This document shows positions 1 to 11,650 of a DNA stretch of 64,000 nucleotides, piece after piece. Location: positions 6,036,891 to 6,100,890 of the forward strand of contig NZ_CP080545.1 of assembly GCF_019550795.1 (NCBI RefSeq), in the 5' to 3' direction. Numbering within the stretch: position 1 is the first letter of the stretch; each line of letters begins with the position of its first letter. Both the position numbers and the translations under genes were made by a program. The notes under the pieces were generated by a model that worked only from the letters and a program-made list of their open reading frames with translations, did no database searches and was not told the origin of the DNA. Source of the DNA: Paenibacillus sp. sptzw28. Its GTDB lineage: Bacteria > Bacillota > Bacilli > Paenibacillales > Paenibacillaceae.

Positions 1-2
1 CA

Positions 3-1136
3 ATGGATCTGCTCGAAGTAAGCCGGTCGACGCTTGACCGTTGGCGGAAGCAGCAGCGGATGCCTTTCGTCAAGATCGGAAAAGAAATATACTTTCACAA
101 AGAAGACGTTCAGCTGTGGATTCGTTCCCACTCCCGTATCCTGGATCCGGCTGCTCAAAGAGCCGGCCAGGAGCCGTGCAACGAAACGATTACGATCGGC
201 TACCAAAGCGGCACGGCGCATATGTGGAGCGCACTGATCGTGAAGGAAATGCGTTTGTTCGAGGAAGAAATCGCCGCTGCCGAGCCTTCCCGCCCGTATA
301 CGGTTCGGTGGCACGATGCCGCAAACGGTCTGGAGCTTGTCGAGGGCATGATCGCCGGCAGCATTCAGCTTGCCTCTCTAGGCGACTACCCTATTATTGT
401 CAGTCTGCAGCTTGCCCAAATGCTACCAAATTTCAGACCGGTTCTCCTTGCTTTCGATGGAAAAACAACCTGCAGCAAAGGGATTTCGATCGTCGTGCCC
501 AGAGGTTCCTCCATCCGCACTTCAACCGATCTCTCCGATCAGACCATATCCACTGTTGTAAACTCGAGCGCAGGGCATCGTTTAAAGCGCCTGCTCACTT
601 CATTGGAAACTCAGCACATCCACATTATTCACCGGGAGATGAACGACAGCCTTGACAGCATTACACTGCAGCATGTAGGCGCGAGCGCTATGTGGGAGCC
701 TTATGTCAGCTTGGCTCGTCTGCAGGGTGCGGAATCGATTTACTTTGACCAAGAATGGAATGACGATTATTTGACCGGGCTGGTCGCTCAAGACCGCTGG
801 ATGCAAGCCAACGACTGGGCAGTAACCGCGTATTTAAAGGCGCATTTGCGGGCCCATCAGGTCATGCGCTGCTTTCCCGTCAAGGCCGCGAAAATCATTT
901 CCCGCTCGACCGGCTTCCCGCTCGAGATGGTTGCCAATCTGTGTTCTGAGGTCCGATGGGACGCAGCCGCTTATACAAAGGATTTGAAGACGCTCTGCAA
1001 CCTGGCGGAAAACAATGTTACGAGCACCTTGAATTTTCGGGGGGACTATCTGGAGGAGGCCGCGAAGCAGCTCAAGCTCCCCTCCTTGCTCAATAAGCCC
1101 ATGGAGGGGAATTGGTCCTTTTCTTTACTGTACTAA
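3..1136 (+). CDS. HTH (excisionase-type) fused to NMT1/SsuA-like substrate-binding domain, 5' partial
   Basis: The reading frame is open to the left window edge and the usual first residues of an excisionase-type HTH are missing, so the start probably lies upstream. Residues about 1-45 are a HTH_17/MerR-like DNA-binding domain (SRSTLDRWRKQQRMP, then KIGKEIYF and a W-I-R-S-H helix end). Residues about 60-377 resemble periplasmic binding proteins of nitrate/sulfonate/taurine ABC systems: IGYQSG near the start, then GMIAGSIQLASLGDYP. There is no signal peptide between the domains, so the protein should be cytoplasmic. Inference: a one-component regulator that senses a small ligand through a domain borrowed from transport. 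The ligand is unknown. It ends at a TAA and is followed by a shared hairpin. Confidence 0.75.
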   Translation: MDLLEVSRSTLDRWRKQQRMPFVKIGKEIYFHKEDVQLWIRSHSRILDPAAQRAGQEPCNETITIGYQSGTAHMWSALIVKEMRLFEEEIAAAEPSRPYTVRWHDAANGLELVEGMIAGSIQLASLGDYPIIVSLQLAQMLPNFRPVLLAFDGKTTCSKGISIVVPRGSSIRTSTDLSDQTISTVVNSSAGHRLKRLLTSLETQHIHIIHREMNDSLDSITLQHVGASAMWEPYVSLARLQGAESIYFDQEWNDDYLTGLVAQDRWMQANDWAVTAYLKAHLRAHQVMRCFPVKAAKIISRSTGFPLEMVANLCSEVRWDAAAYTKDLKTLCNLAENNVTSTLNFRGDYLEEAAKQLKLPSLLNKPMEGNWSFSLLY

Positions 1137-1167
1137 CAATCGAGGTATATCACCTTCTGTCAAAACA

Positions 1168-1199
1168 AAACTTACCTCAGCGCCGGCTGAGGTAAGTTT
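1168..1199 (-). terminator. Hairpin terminator between convergent genes
   Basis: A perfect 14-bp inverted repeat (1168-1181 with 1186-1199) has a GCCG loop. On the minus strand it is followed by TTTTGTTTTG, so it best serves the GH51 gene ending at 1236. It may act on both strands, as it also lies 31 bases past the plus-strand gene. Confidence 0.8.
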
Positions 1200-1235
1200 A
1201 AACGTGCTGCATATTTGCTTACTGGTTTTCCATTG

Positions 1236-2891
1236 TCAGAAAATCGTTATCATAACCACGGACATAGGAGGAAGAACGACGGCAAACCCTTCGTCAGTCA
1301 AAGCCACTCCGGTAAAATCAGACGGCTTAACAGTATCAGGCTGTTCAAAAGTATTGTGCGCACGCATATCCCCAGCCGTTAAAATTACTCCGGAGACGGC
1401 GGCTCTTGCCGGCCTTCCGCGCAATTCCACATTCACATCGGCTTCATCCCGGGGACTGATATTGCACAAGCTTACATGAATTTCCCCTGCCGGATTCCTC
1501 GACGCCGACACACTTACCTGAGGCAGCTGCTCTCCATGATGCGCGTACTTGGCGCTCTCTAGACGGATATCGAGCCGCTGCGCATCCTGATGCACTTTAT
1601 ACATTTCAAACACATAATAAGTCGGGGTGACAATCATCTTCTCTCCTTCGGTTAGAATCATTGCCTGAAGCACATTTACCGTTTGGGCGATGTTGGCCAT
1701 CTGTACCCGGTCATTATGATTATTAAATATATTCAGAGTAATGCCGGCCACCAGTGCATCACGCAGAGTGTTTTGCTGATATAAAAATAAGGGGTTCGTT
1801 CCGGGCTCCGGGTCATACCAGGTTCCCCACTCATCTACGATCATCCCTACTCGCTTATCCGGATCATATTGATCCATAATCGCTGCATGCCTTGTGATGA
1901 GTTCATCCATCAGCAGAGCCTTTTTCATGGTAATAAACCATTCATCTTCCGAGAATTCAGTTGCCGAACCTTTCTGCTCCCATGTACCGGTAACCGTATA
2001 ATAATGCAAGCTCAAGCCTTGCATGAGATTCGCTGCTTCACGCATTAGCACCTCGGTGAATCGATAGTCGGTGTCATGGGCTCCGCTGGCAATCTTATAG
2101 ATGACATTATCCCCATAATTATGGATGAACGTTTGGTATCGCCGATAAAGATCCGCGGAATACTCCGGCCGCATATTCCCCCCGCAGCCCCACGTTTCAT
2201 TGCCCACTGCAACGTATTTCACCCGCCACGGCAGAGCTCTGCCGTTAGCTCTCCGCAGCAGCGCAATCGAAGATTCCTCCGGGCATGTCATATACTCGAT
2301 CCATTCCTGCATTTCTTGTACCGTACCGCTTCCCACATTAGCGCTGATATAAGGCTCGCATTCCAGCATCTCGCATAACCGCATAAATTCATGCGTCCCG
2401 AATTGATTGGTTTCAATAACCTGACCCCAGAAAACGTTAATCGTTCGTTTACGATACTCCCGCGGCCCGATACCATCCTTCCAATGGTAAGAATCCGCAA
2501 AGCATCCGCCAGGCCAGCGCAAAACCGGAATATTGATTCTTCTCAGCGCTTCCACCACATCGTTTCGAATGCCGTACGTGTTGGGAATCGGTGAATTTTC
2601 GCCTACCCAGATTCCCTCATATATACCTCTGCCCAGATGCTCGGCGAAATGACCGTAAATATTTCTATTAATTTGGCCTGCCTCAATATCAGTGTTAATG
2701 ACCAAAGTATGATCTGATGATCTCGCAGCTGTTGATGCCGGCAGCGGGATATTCACTTGTCTCCCGGCGATATTCCGATCGGGGTCAGCTATATGCGGAT
2801 TCGAAGAAATAAGCTCCTCAATACGGAGATGGTGTCTACTTGCGATTGATTGCAGCGTATCTTCATGATCCGCGATATAGATTCTTATCAT
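1236..2891 (-). CDS. LysM domain fused to GH51 alpha-L-arabinofuranosidase
   Basis: A glycoside hydrolase family 51 enzyme, expected to release terminal alpha-L-arabinofuranose from plant arabinan or arabinoxylan oligosaccharides. Residues 1-50 form a LysM domain ([28 protein letters not shown]). GH51 follows from about residue 65: [24 protein letters not shown], the acid/base Glu near residue 232 ([10 protein letters not shown]) and the nucleophile Glu near 354 (VDEWGTWYD). The family is normally about 500 residues and cytoplasmic; the extra 50-60 residues are the LysM. No signal peptide is present, so the peptidoglycan-binding module would stay inside the cell or be placed on spores. ATG at 2891 is preceded by GGTGGG. 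It is a single gene, divergent from the sugar operon at 3211. Confidence 0.9.
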   Translation of the reverse strand: MIRIYIADHEDTLQSIASRHHLRIEELISSNPHIADPDRNIAGRQVNIPLPASTAARSSDHTLVINTDIEAGQINRNIYGHFAEHLGRGIYEGIWVGENSPIPNTYGIRNDVVEALRRINIPVLRWPGGCFADSYHWKDGIGPREYRKRTINVFWGQVIETNQFGTHEFMRLCEMLECEPYISANVGSGTVQEMQEWIEYMTCPEESSIALLRRANGRALPWRVKYVAVGNETWGCGGNMRPEYSADLYRRYQTFIHNYGDNVIYKIASGAHDTDYRFTEVLMREAANLMQGLSLHYYTVTGTWEQKGSATEFSEDEWFITMKKALLMDELITRHAAIMDQYDPDKRVGMIVDEWGTWYDPEPGTNPLFLYQQNTLRDALVAGITLNIFNNHNDRVQMANIAQTVNVLQAMILTEGEKMIVTPTYYVFEMYKVHQDAQRLDIRLESAKYAHHGEQLPQVSVSASRNPAGEIHVSLCNISPRDEADVNVELRGRPARAAVSGVILTAGDMRAHNTFEQPDTVKPSDFTGVALTDEGFAVVLPPMSVVMITIF

Positions 2892-3092
2892 CGTATCCCA
2901 CCATTCGTTGAAATAATGTAGAAGTTTCAGAATTCCTTACTTTAATGGGTATGACCGCGTATGGAAAATCAGAATTTTTATTGAGAAGGCCGCGCCTACA
3001 TGAAGCATGGATAAAACGCACATAATAGGGCTATCTCGCCCACCATGACAATGCATTGCCAACGCAACAGTAAAAAAATTAAAGTAAAACGC

Positions 3093-3120
3093 TTGATTTT
3101 TACTAAAAAAAGAGTAAAAT
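3093..3120 (+). promoter_or_regulatory. Sigma-A-type promoter of the sugar ABC/GH42 operon
   Basis: TTGATT (3093-3098) and TAAAAT (3115-3120) are separated by 16 bases in an A+T-rich stretch. The binding-protein gene begins about 90 bases downstream. The call is by eye. Confidence 0.55.
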
Positions 3121-3133
3121 ATTAATCAGCAAC

Positions 3134-3182
3134 CGAAAACGCTTTCATTAATTGCAGGTAAAATGTGAAACTTTTACCTGCA
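3134..3182 (+). promoter_or_regulatory. LacI/CcpA-type operator and inverted repeat in the operon leader
   Basis: CGAAAACGCTTTCA (3134-3147) fits the cre/LacI-family palindrome with a central CG and sits just past the predicted transcription start, a position that would block transcription. A second element, an 11-bp inverted repeat (3153-3163 with 3172-3182, 8-base loop), lies immediately before the ribosome site. The operon encodes a LacI regulator (8362), a plausible ligand for one of them; CcpA is the alternative for the first. Confidence 0.55.
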
Positions 3183-3210
3183 GCCATGACCAATAAGGGG
3201 GAACCAATCC

Positions 3211-4512
3211 ATGTTCAAAGTTTCAAAATTGCTTGTCCTGCTTCTTGGCATCACGATCGCCATCTCCGCTTGCGGCCAGGCCAATGAAAAGAAAGGCGAA
3301 GCTGGCGCCGACCAGAAAGTACAGCTGACCGCGTGGGCTTGGAACGTTAACGTCGGCGCGCTGAACAGCGCTCTCGAGCTCTACAAGAAAGACCATCCGA
3401 ACGTTGATCTGAAGGTCGAAGACATCGGTCGTTTGGACGTATACGACAAGCTGTCTACCGGCCTGGCTGCCGGCGGGGCAGGTCTGCCGGATATCGTCCT
3501 CGTCGAGGACGACCGGATTCAAGGTTATCTTGACGCTTTTCCAAAAGGTTTCCTGAATCTGTCGGATAAAGGCTTTGACAGCAAAGCCGATCAATTCCCG
3601 GCCTTCAAGAAGGAACTGGCTTCCAAAGACGGCAAATTCTATGCGTTCCCATTCGATGCGGGCCCAACGGGCATGTTCTACCGCAGAGATATTTTCGAGA
3701 AGGCGGGCGTGAACCCGGATACGATCGAAACATGGGATCAATTCATTGAAGCCGGCAAAACGATTAAGCAAAAAACCGGCTCCTTCGCCCTCCCGGCGGA
3801 CAAATTCAAAGACGACGCGCTGTTCCGCATGATGATGAATGAGCAAGGCGTCTTCTACTTCGACAAAGACGGCAACATCGATTTCAACAACCCGAAAGTG
3901 GTTAAAGCGCTCGAAACGATCAAGGCTATGGGCGACGCCGGCCTTGTCAAAGACGTCAACGGCTGGGACGGCACCGTATCCGCGACGGTCGACGGCTCCG
4001 TTGCGACCATACCGTTCGGCGCATGGTACTACGGCACCATCACCGACCAAGCAAAGGATACGAGCGGCAAATGGGGCGTCTTCCAGCTGCCGGCTTTCGA
4101 AGCAGGCGGCAACCGCGCGGCCAACCTTGGCGGAAGCAGCTGGATGATTCCATCGTCCTCGAAAAACGCCGATGCAGCCTATGCATTCGCCGAATACTTC
4201 GCAACGACAGACGCGGTTCAGGAAATCGCCATGGATAAGCACGGCCTGTTCCCTTCCCTGCAGTCCGTTTACAGCTCCAAGCTGTTCACAAGCGACGTTG
4301 CCTTCTTCGGCAACCAGAAAATTTGGCAGCTGTTCAGCGACGAGATGAAGAATATTCCAACGCCGTATTATACAAAAGACTATGCGCTCGGCCTGGACGA
4401 AGCTGTTAAGGCGCAAGCCGACGCGTTCAACGGCAAGAACCCGGCAGACGCGCTCAAAGAAGCGGCTAAACGTCTTGCCGACCGCACAAAGCGCACTGTT
4501 AACAACGGCTAG
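3211..4512 (+). CDS. Sugar ABC transporter substrate-binding lipoprotein (CUT1, family 1)
   Basis: The extracytoplasmic sugar receptor of a carbohydrate ABC transporter. The N-terminus is a lipoprotein signal: charged start, hydrophobic stretch, then ISAC lipobox near residue 21 followed by GQANEKK. The body follows the MsmE/MalE fold pattern, with LTAWAWN at the start, GLPDIVLVEDD, and DAGPTGMFYRRDIFEKAGV. Length (433 residues) is usual. ATG follows AAGGGGGAA. It is the first gene of an operon with two permeases, GH42 and a LacI regulator, which suggests a beta-galactoside or galacto-oligosaccharide substrate. No ATPase is encoded nearby; a shared MsmX-type ATPase from elsewhere would be needed, as is normal for this class. 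Confidence 0.92.
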   Translation: MFKVSKLLVLLLGITIAISACGQANEKKGEAGADQKVQLTAWAWNVNVGALNSALELYKKDHPNVDLKVEDIGRLDVYDKLSTGLAAGGAGLPDIVLVEDDRIQGYLDAFPKGFLNLSDKGFDSKADQFPAFKKELASKDGKFYAFPFDAGPTGMFYRRDIFEKAGVNPDTIETWDQFIEAGKTIKQKTGSFALPADKFKDDALFRMMMNEQGVFYFDKDGNIDFNNPKVVKALETIKAMGDAGLVKDVNGWDGTVSATVDGSVATIPFGAWYYGTITDQAKDTSGKWGVFQLPAFEAGGNRAANLGGSSWMIPSSSKNADAAYAFAEYFATTDAVQEIAMDKHGLFPSLQSVYSSKLFTSDVAFFGNQKIWQLFSDEMKNIPTPYYTKDYALGLDEAVKAQADAFNGKNPADALKEAAKRLADRTKRTVNNG

Positions 4513-4537
4513 ATTAACAAAATTGCACACCCACAAC

Positions 4538-4570
4538 GCGGGAGGTTTAGGTGAAGCCTAAATCTCTCGC
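4538..4570 (+). terminator. Intra-operon hairpin after the binding-protein gene
   Basis: A 14-bp stem with two G-U pairs (4538-4551 with 4557-4570) and a TGAAG loop is followed by TCTTTT. It stands between the binding protein and the first permease. Such hairpins usually act as partial terminators or as mRNA stabilisers, giving more receptor than permease. Confidence 0.7.
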
Positions 4571-4601
4571 TCTTTTCCAAGCAAGGTGAAGGAGGCGCAT
4601 T

Positions 4602-5450
4602 ATGCGGACGAAGGCTTATGTCCCCTATCTGTTTCTGACCCCCGCACTCGTGCTGTTTGCGGTATTTATGGGTTACCCGATTATTTATTCTTTTCTGCTC
4701 AGCTTCCAGACCAGCGTCGGCGGCGAGCTGACTTTCGCCGGAATAAGCAACTATACCCGGCTGTTCGGCGACGAGATTTTCTTTACGGCGCTCAAGAATA
4801 CGTTTGTGATCATGGTTACGCAGGTGCCGCTGATGCTGTTCCTCGGCATCGTGCTGGCGGCGCTGCTTAATGCGGTTAAAGGCTTGAAGGGCGTTTTCCG
4901 CGTATCTTTCTTTATGCCGGCTGTCACCTCGCTTGTGGCGTACTCCATCATCTTCTCGATCATGCTGATGGGTGACGGCATTATCAATCAATTTCTGGCG
5001 CAGGTCGGCATCGGCGCGGTGCCCTGGCTTTCCGACCCGATTTGGGCCAAAGCGGCGCTCATTCTAGCCATGACCTGGCGCTGGACCGGATATAACATGG
5101 TCATTTATTTGGCTGCAATGCAAAATATTTCAGAGTCCTTGTACGAGGCCGCCAGCATCGATGGCGCCAGCCGCATCAAGCAATTTTTCAGTATAACAGT
5201 TCCGCAGCTGAAGCCGGTTATTCTCTTTACTGCCATCCTCTCGACGATCGGAACGCTGCAGCTGTTCGATGAGCCATATACACTGACGAAAGGCGGACCC
5301 AGCGACGCAACGCTCACGATCGGGATGTACCTGTACCAAACGGGCTTCCGTTATTTTGATTTCGGCTACGCTTCGACGCTTGCCTATGTAATCGTCGTGC
5401 TCATCGCGGTTCTGTCGTTTATCCAATTTAAAGTAACGGGGGATAAATAA
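4602..5450 (+). CDS. Sugar ABC transporter permease 1 (MalF/MsmF type)
   Basis: An inner-membrane subunit of a CUT1 sugar importer, with six predicted membrane segments. The first is YLFLTPALVLFAVFMGYP. The EAA loop that contacts the ATPase reads YEAASIDGASRIKQFFSITV near residue 185. The start follows AAGGAGG at the usual distance. Its stop overlaps the next permease start (TAATG), so the two are translationally coupled. It should pair with the permease at 5450 and the receptor at 3211. Confidence 0.93.
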   Translation: MRTKAYVPYLFLTPALVLFAVFMGYPIIYSFLLSFQTSVGGELTFAGISNYTRLFGDEIFFTALKNTFVIMVTQVPLMLFLGIVLAALLNAVKGLKGVFRVSFFMPAVTSLVAYSIIFSIMLMGDGIINQFLAQVGIGAVPWLSDPIWAKAALILAMTWRWTGYNMVIYLAAMQNISESLYEAASIDGASRIKQFFSITVPQLKPVILFTAILSTIGTLQLFDEPYTLTKGGPSDATLTIGMYLYQTGFRYFDFGYASTLAYVIVVLIAVLSFIQFKVTGDK

Positions 5451-6274
5451 TGAGAACATTAAATATCCGTTCGATGCTGCTGTATGCCGCGCTCACCCTC
5501 GGCGCGTTGGTCTCGCTCTTCCCCTTCTATTGGGCGGCGGTAGCCGCAACTAACGAAAGCGGCAAGGTGTTCGCCAAACCGCCTGTGCTGCTGCCGGGCG
5601 GCAAGCTCATCGAAAATATCGTCAATCTGAACAATGCGATCGGTATTGGACGCGTCATGTTCAATTCCCTGGTAGTAGTCGTCATTTACACGGCGCTCAG
5701 CTTAACTATATGTACGATGGCTGGCTACGCTTTTGCCAAATTCCGCTTCAAGGGCCGCGATATCATCTTTGGCATCTTTCTCCTCTCGATGATGGTGCCG
5801 TTCCATGCGCTTGTCATTCCGCTGTTCAAAATGATGGCGGCATGGGGCTGGCTGGATACGTATCAAGCTCTTATCCTGCCAAATCTGGCTTATCCTTTCG
5901 CTATATTCCTGATGCGGCAGAACATGCTCGCCGTCCCGGACGGCATCATGGAGGCAGGCCGTATCGACGGCATTTCCGAATGGGGGCTTTTCTCCCGGAT
6001 CATTATGCCTTCCGTAAAGCCGGCGCTGGCTGCAACGGCCATTTTCTTATTCATGTATCAATGGAACAGCTTCCTGTGGCCGCTCATCGCCGCCCAGTCG
6101 AAAGAAATGTACACGCTGCCTGTCGCGCTGTCGAGCTTGTTCGGCTTGTCGCGGATCGACTACGGTCAGGTGATGGCGGGCGTTACGCTTGCAACCGGTC
6201 CGATTATAATTTTCTTCCTGCTCCTGCAGCGGCATTTCATATCTGGAATGCTTGGTACGGCGGTCAAAGAATAG
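5450..6274 (+). CDS. Sugar ABC transporter permease 2 (MalG/MsmG type)
   Basis: Second membrane subunit of the same importer. Six hydrophobic segments are visible, with the EAA loop at MEAGRIDGISEWGLFSRIIM near residue 168 and the characteristic FPFYWAAVAATNES near the N-terminus. The ATG overlaps the previous stop by one base. The usual C-terminal end of MalG proteins (RHFISGMLGTAVKE) is intact, so the gene is complete, in contrast to the decayed homologue at 32.9 kb. Confidence 0.93.
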   Translation: MRTLNIRSMLLYAALTLGALVSLFPFYWAAVAATNESGKVFAKPPVLLPGGKLIENIVNLNNAIGIGRVMFNSLVVVVIYTALSLTICTMAGYAFAKFRFKGRDIIFGIFLLSMMVPFHALVIPLFKMMAAWGWLDTYQALILPNLAYPFAIFLMRQNMLAVPDGIMEAGRIDGISEWGLFSRIIMPSVKPALAATAIFLFMYQWNSFLWPLIAAQSKEMYTLPVALSSLFGLSRIDYGQVMAGVTLATGPIIIFFLLLQRHFISGMLGTAVKE

Positions 6275-6336
6275 GATGATGAAAAATAGATAAAGACGCG
6301 GGCTCATGCGTCAACGGGTGAAGGAGAGACAGCATT

Positions 6337-8313
6337 ATGTTTGTAGGCGTTGATTATTATCCGGAGTATTGGCCTGCCGAACTGATGGATGAGGATATCG
6401 ACGGGATCGTGAAGCTGGGCAGCAATATGGTGCGGATCGGCGAGTTTTCCTGGCATCTGATGGAGAAAGAAGAAGGAGCGTTTGATTTCTCATTCTTCGA
6501 CGGGGTCATCGCCAAGCTGAAGAATAATGGTTTGTCTGTCATGTTCGGCACTCCCACCGCGACCTTTCCGGCGTGGCTGGCGAAGAAGCACCCCTCCATT
6601 CTGTCCAAGGATGAGACGGGCGGCGTACGAGCTTTCGGCGGAAGGCGGCAGTACTGCTTCAACTCGGATATTTACTTCCGCTACAGCTCGCTCATTACGC
6701 GAAAGCTGGTGGCGCATTACAGCGATGAACCGGCGGTCGTCTCCTGGCAGATCGATAACGAATTCGGCCACGAAGGCAGCGACATGTGCTTCTGCGATCA
6801 GTGCCATTCGGGATTTCAGCAGTTTCTGGAGCGGAAATTCGGCGGCGATATCGCTTTGCTGAACGAGACTTACGGTACGATTTTCTGGGGGCAGACCTAT
6901 AACGCCTTCAGCGAAATTCCGCTTCCGACAAAGACGATTACCGTTCACAACCCCGCCCTTCAGCTTGACTGGGCAAGGTTTCGATCCTATTCCGTGAACC
7001 GTTTCGGCGCCCGTATGGCGGCCATTGTGCGGGAAGAAAAAGGCCAGAATCAAAGCGTGACCACCAATCTGCCGGGCGGATTTTTTGACAAATGGTACGA
7101 TCATGCCGAGCACGCCGAAGCGCTGGATTTCGTCTCTTACGACAATTATCCGGTCTGGGGCGGGCTCGCCGAACCGATCACGCCTGCGGCCATCGCGCTC
7201 GGGCACGATTTCAACCGGGGGCTGAAAGGGGCGAATTTCTGGATCGTGGAGGAGCTGATGGGCGCGCAGGGGCATGATGTAATCGGGTATCTGCCGCGTC
7301 CCAATCAGGCGCGAATGTGGTCGATGCAGGCGTTCGCTCATGGCTGCTCGGACCTTCTCTATTTCAGCTGGCGCGCCATGACGCGCGGAGCTGAGCAGTT
7401 CTGCATGGGTATCGTCGATCACGACAACCGCCGCGGACGTAAATACGAGGAAGTCCAGTCCGTCTTCAGGGACATCCGGCCTTACGCGGACGTACTGCAA
7501 TCGGAAATTAAGGCGGACGTCGCCGTTCTGTACGATTACGACAACATTTGGTCGTGGCGCATTCAGCGGCAGAGCGGGGCTTTTGATTTTCGGAACGAAC
7601 TGCTGCGGCTCTATACACCTTTTCACAGCTTGAACTGCCGCATCGATGTGATTCCGGTCTCGCGGGATTTTGGCGGCTATAAAGTGCTCGTGGTACCCGC
7701 CCTGCAGATGATTGACAAGGCGCTGGGCGAACGGCTGGCCACTTTCGCTAGAGACGGCGGGACGGTCGTGTTCTCTTTCCGCACCGGCATTCGGGACAAG
7801 GACAATAACGTGTACTTCGGCATGGAGCTGCCCGGGTACGCGGCGGAGATGAGCGGCGTTGTCATACGCGGCTCGGAGGCGATTCCGGCAGGCTGCAGCG
7901 TCCCTGTCGTACCCGCGGCAGCGGGCTGGGAAGCAGCGCAGGATTCCGCTTCGGCCTGCGAGGTATGGCGCGATTTACTGACCCCGACTACGGCTGAAGT
8001 TCTGTACCGATACGATGATCCGTTCTTCCCGGAGGCGGCGGTGACCCGTAACCGGTTCGGCAGTGGAACCGTCTATTACATCGGTGGTGGCATGGGCGAG
8101 GAGATTCTTGACCGAATCACGCGTTCTATTGTCAACGAACGGGATATCTGGCATATTAAGAGTGATAAAGGCGTCGAAGTGGTGCTTCGGGAATCGGGAG
8201 AGCGCAAAGTCTGGTTCGTGCTGAACCATACCGGAGACACTCAAAGTTTTCAAGGCCAACGGCTGAATCCTTATGAGAGCAGGATTGTAGAGGCCGGACG
8301 GCCTTTATTCTAG
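6337..8313 (+). CDS. GH42 beta-galactosidase
   Basis: A family 42 beta-galactosidase that hydrolyses beta-galactosides, most likely those imported by the adjacent transporter. Full length (658 residues) with the family's three parts: a TIM barrel to about 390, a trimerisation domain, and a small C-terminal beta domain. The acid/base Glu is residue 142 (QIDNEFGHE) and the nucleophile is residue 305 (FWIVEELMG). Cysteines near 150 (CFCDQC) match the zinc site of many GH42 enzymes. No signal peptide, so cytoplasmic. It follows the second permease by about 60 bases with GAAGGAGAG before the ATG and belongs to the operon. Confidence 0.94.
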   Translation: MFVGVDYYPEYWPAELMDEDIDGIVKLGSNMVRIGEFSWHLMEKEEGAFDFSFFDGVIAKLKNNGLSVMFGTPTATFPAWLAKKHPSILSKDETGGVRAFGGRRQYCFNSDIYFRYSSLITRKLVAHYSDEPAVVSWQIDNEFGHEGSDMCFCDQCHSGFQQFLERKFGGDIALLNETYGTIFWGQTYNAFSEIPLPTKTITVHNPALQLDWARFRSYSVNRFGARMAAIVREEKGQNQSVTTNLPGGFFDKWYDHAEHAEALDFVSYDNYPVWGGLAEPITPAAIALGHDFNRGLKGANFWIVEELMGAQGHDVIGYLPRPNQARMWSMQAFAHGCSDLLYFSWRAMTRGAEQFCMGIVDHDNRRGRKYEEVQSVFRDIRPYADVLQSEIKADVAVLYDYDNIWSWRIQRQSGAFDFRNELLRLYTPFHSLNCRIDVIPVSRDFGGYKVLVVPALQMIDKALGERLATFARDGGTVVFSFRTGIRDKDNNVYFGMELPGYAAEMSGVVIRGSEAIPAGCSVPVVPAAAGWEAAQDSASACEVWRDLLTPTTAEVLYRYDDPFFPEAAVTRNRFGSGTVYYIGGGMGEEILDRITRSIVNERDIWHIKSDKGVEVVLRESGERKVWFVLNHTGDTQSFQGQRLNPYESRIVEAGRPLF

Positions 8314-9387
<1,074 letters not shown>

Positions 9388-9392
9388 TCAAG

Positions 9393-11467
<2,075 letters not shown>

Positions 11468-11474
11468 CGTTTCG

Positions 11475-11483
11475 TGTTATAAT
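11475..11483 (+). promoter_or_regulatory. Extended -10 promoter for glpD
   Basis: TGTTATAAT is a perfect extended -10 (TGN plus TATAAT). No good -35 is visible at 16-18 bases, which the extended element can offset. Transcription would begin near 11490, giving a leader of about 160 bases that includes the GlpP target. Confidence 0.6.
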
Positions 11484-11518
11484 AACGCCATAAGTTAATA
11501 TCGGTTGGAGACCAGGAG

Positions 11519-11579
11519 AAACCACGAAGACCGCTTCCGTCCTCTTTATGAGACGCGAAGCAGCTTTTCGTGGTTTTTT
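11519..11579 (+). promoter_or_regulatory. GlpP-dependent antiterminator leader of glpD
   Basis: A 10-bp inverted repeat (11519-11528 with 11567-11576) followed by a T run forms an intrinsic terminator between the glpD promoter and glpD. This is the arrangement known for Bacillus subtilis glpD, where GlpP with glycerol 3-phosphate prevents termination. A glpP gene in the same cluster supports the call. The exact GlpP contact bases cannot be fixed from this sequence alone. Confidence 0.8.
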
Positions 11580-11650
11580 GCTTTGACGGCAGCATCCGGT
11601 TCGGCGACCGCAATAATAACAGATTTTACACGCTCAGGAGGCGTATGGAT

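Noticed and set aside
3223-4536. A 437-codon open frame antisense to the sugar-binding lipoprotein
   Set aside because: It mirrors the codon bias of the real gene, has no ribosome site and no recognisable domain; the sense strand has a lipobox and family motifs.
6490-7626. A 378-codon antisense frame within the GH42 gene
   Set aside because: Shadow of a GC-rich gene; the sense product has both catalytic glutamates.
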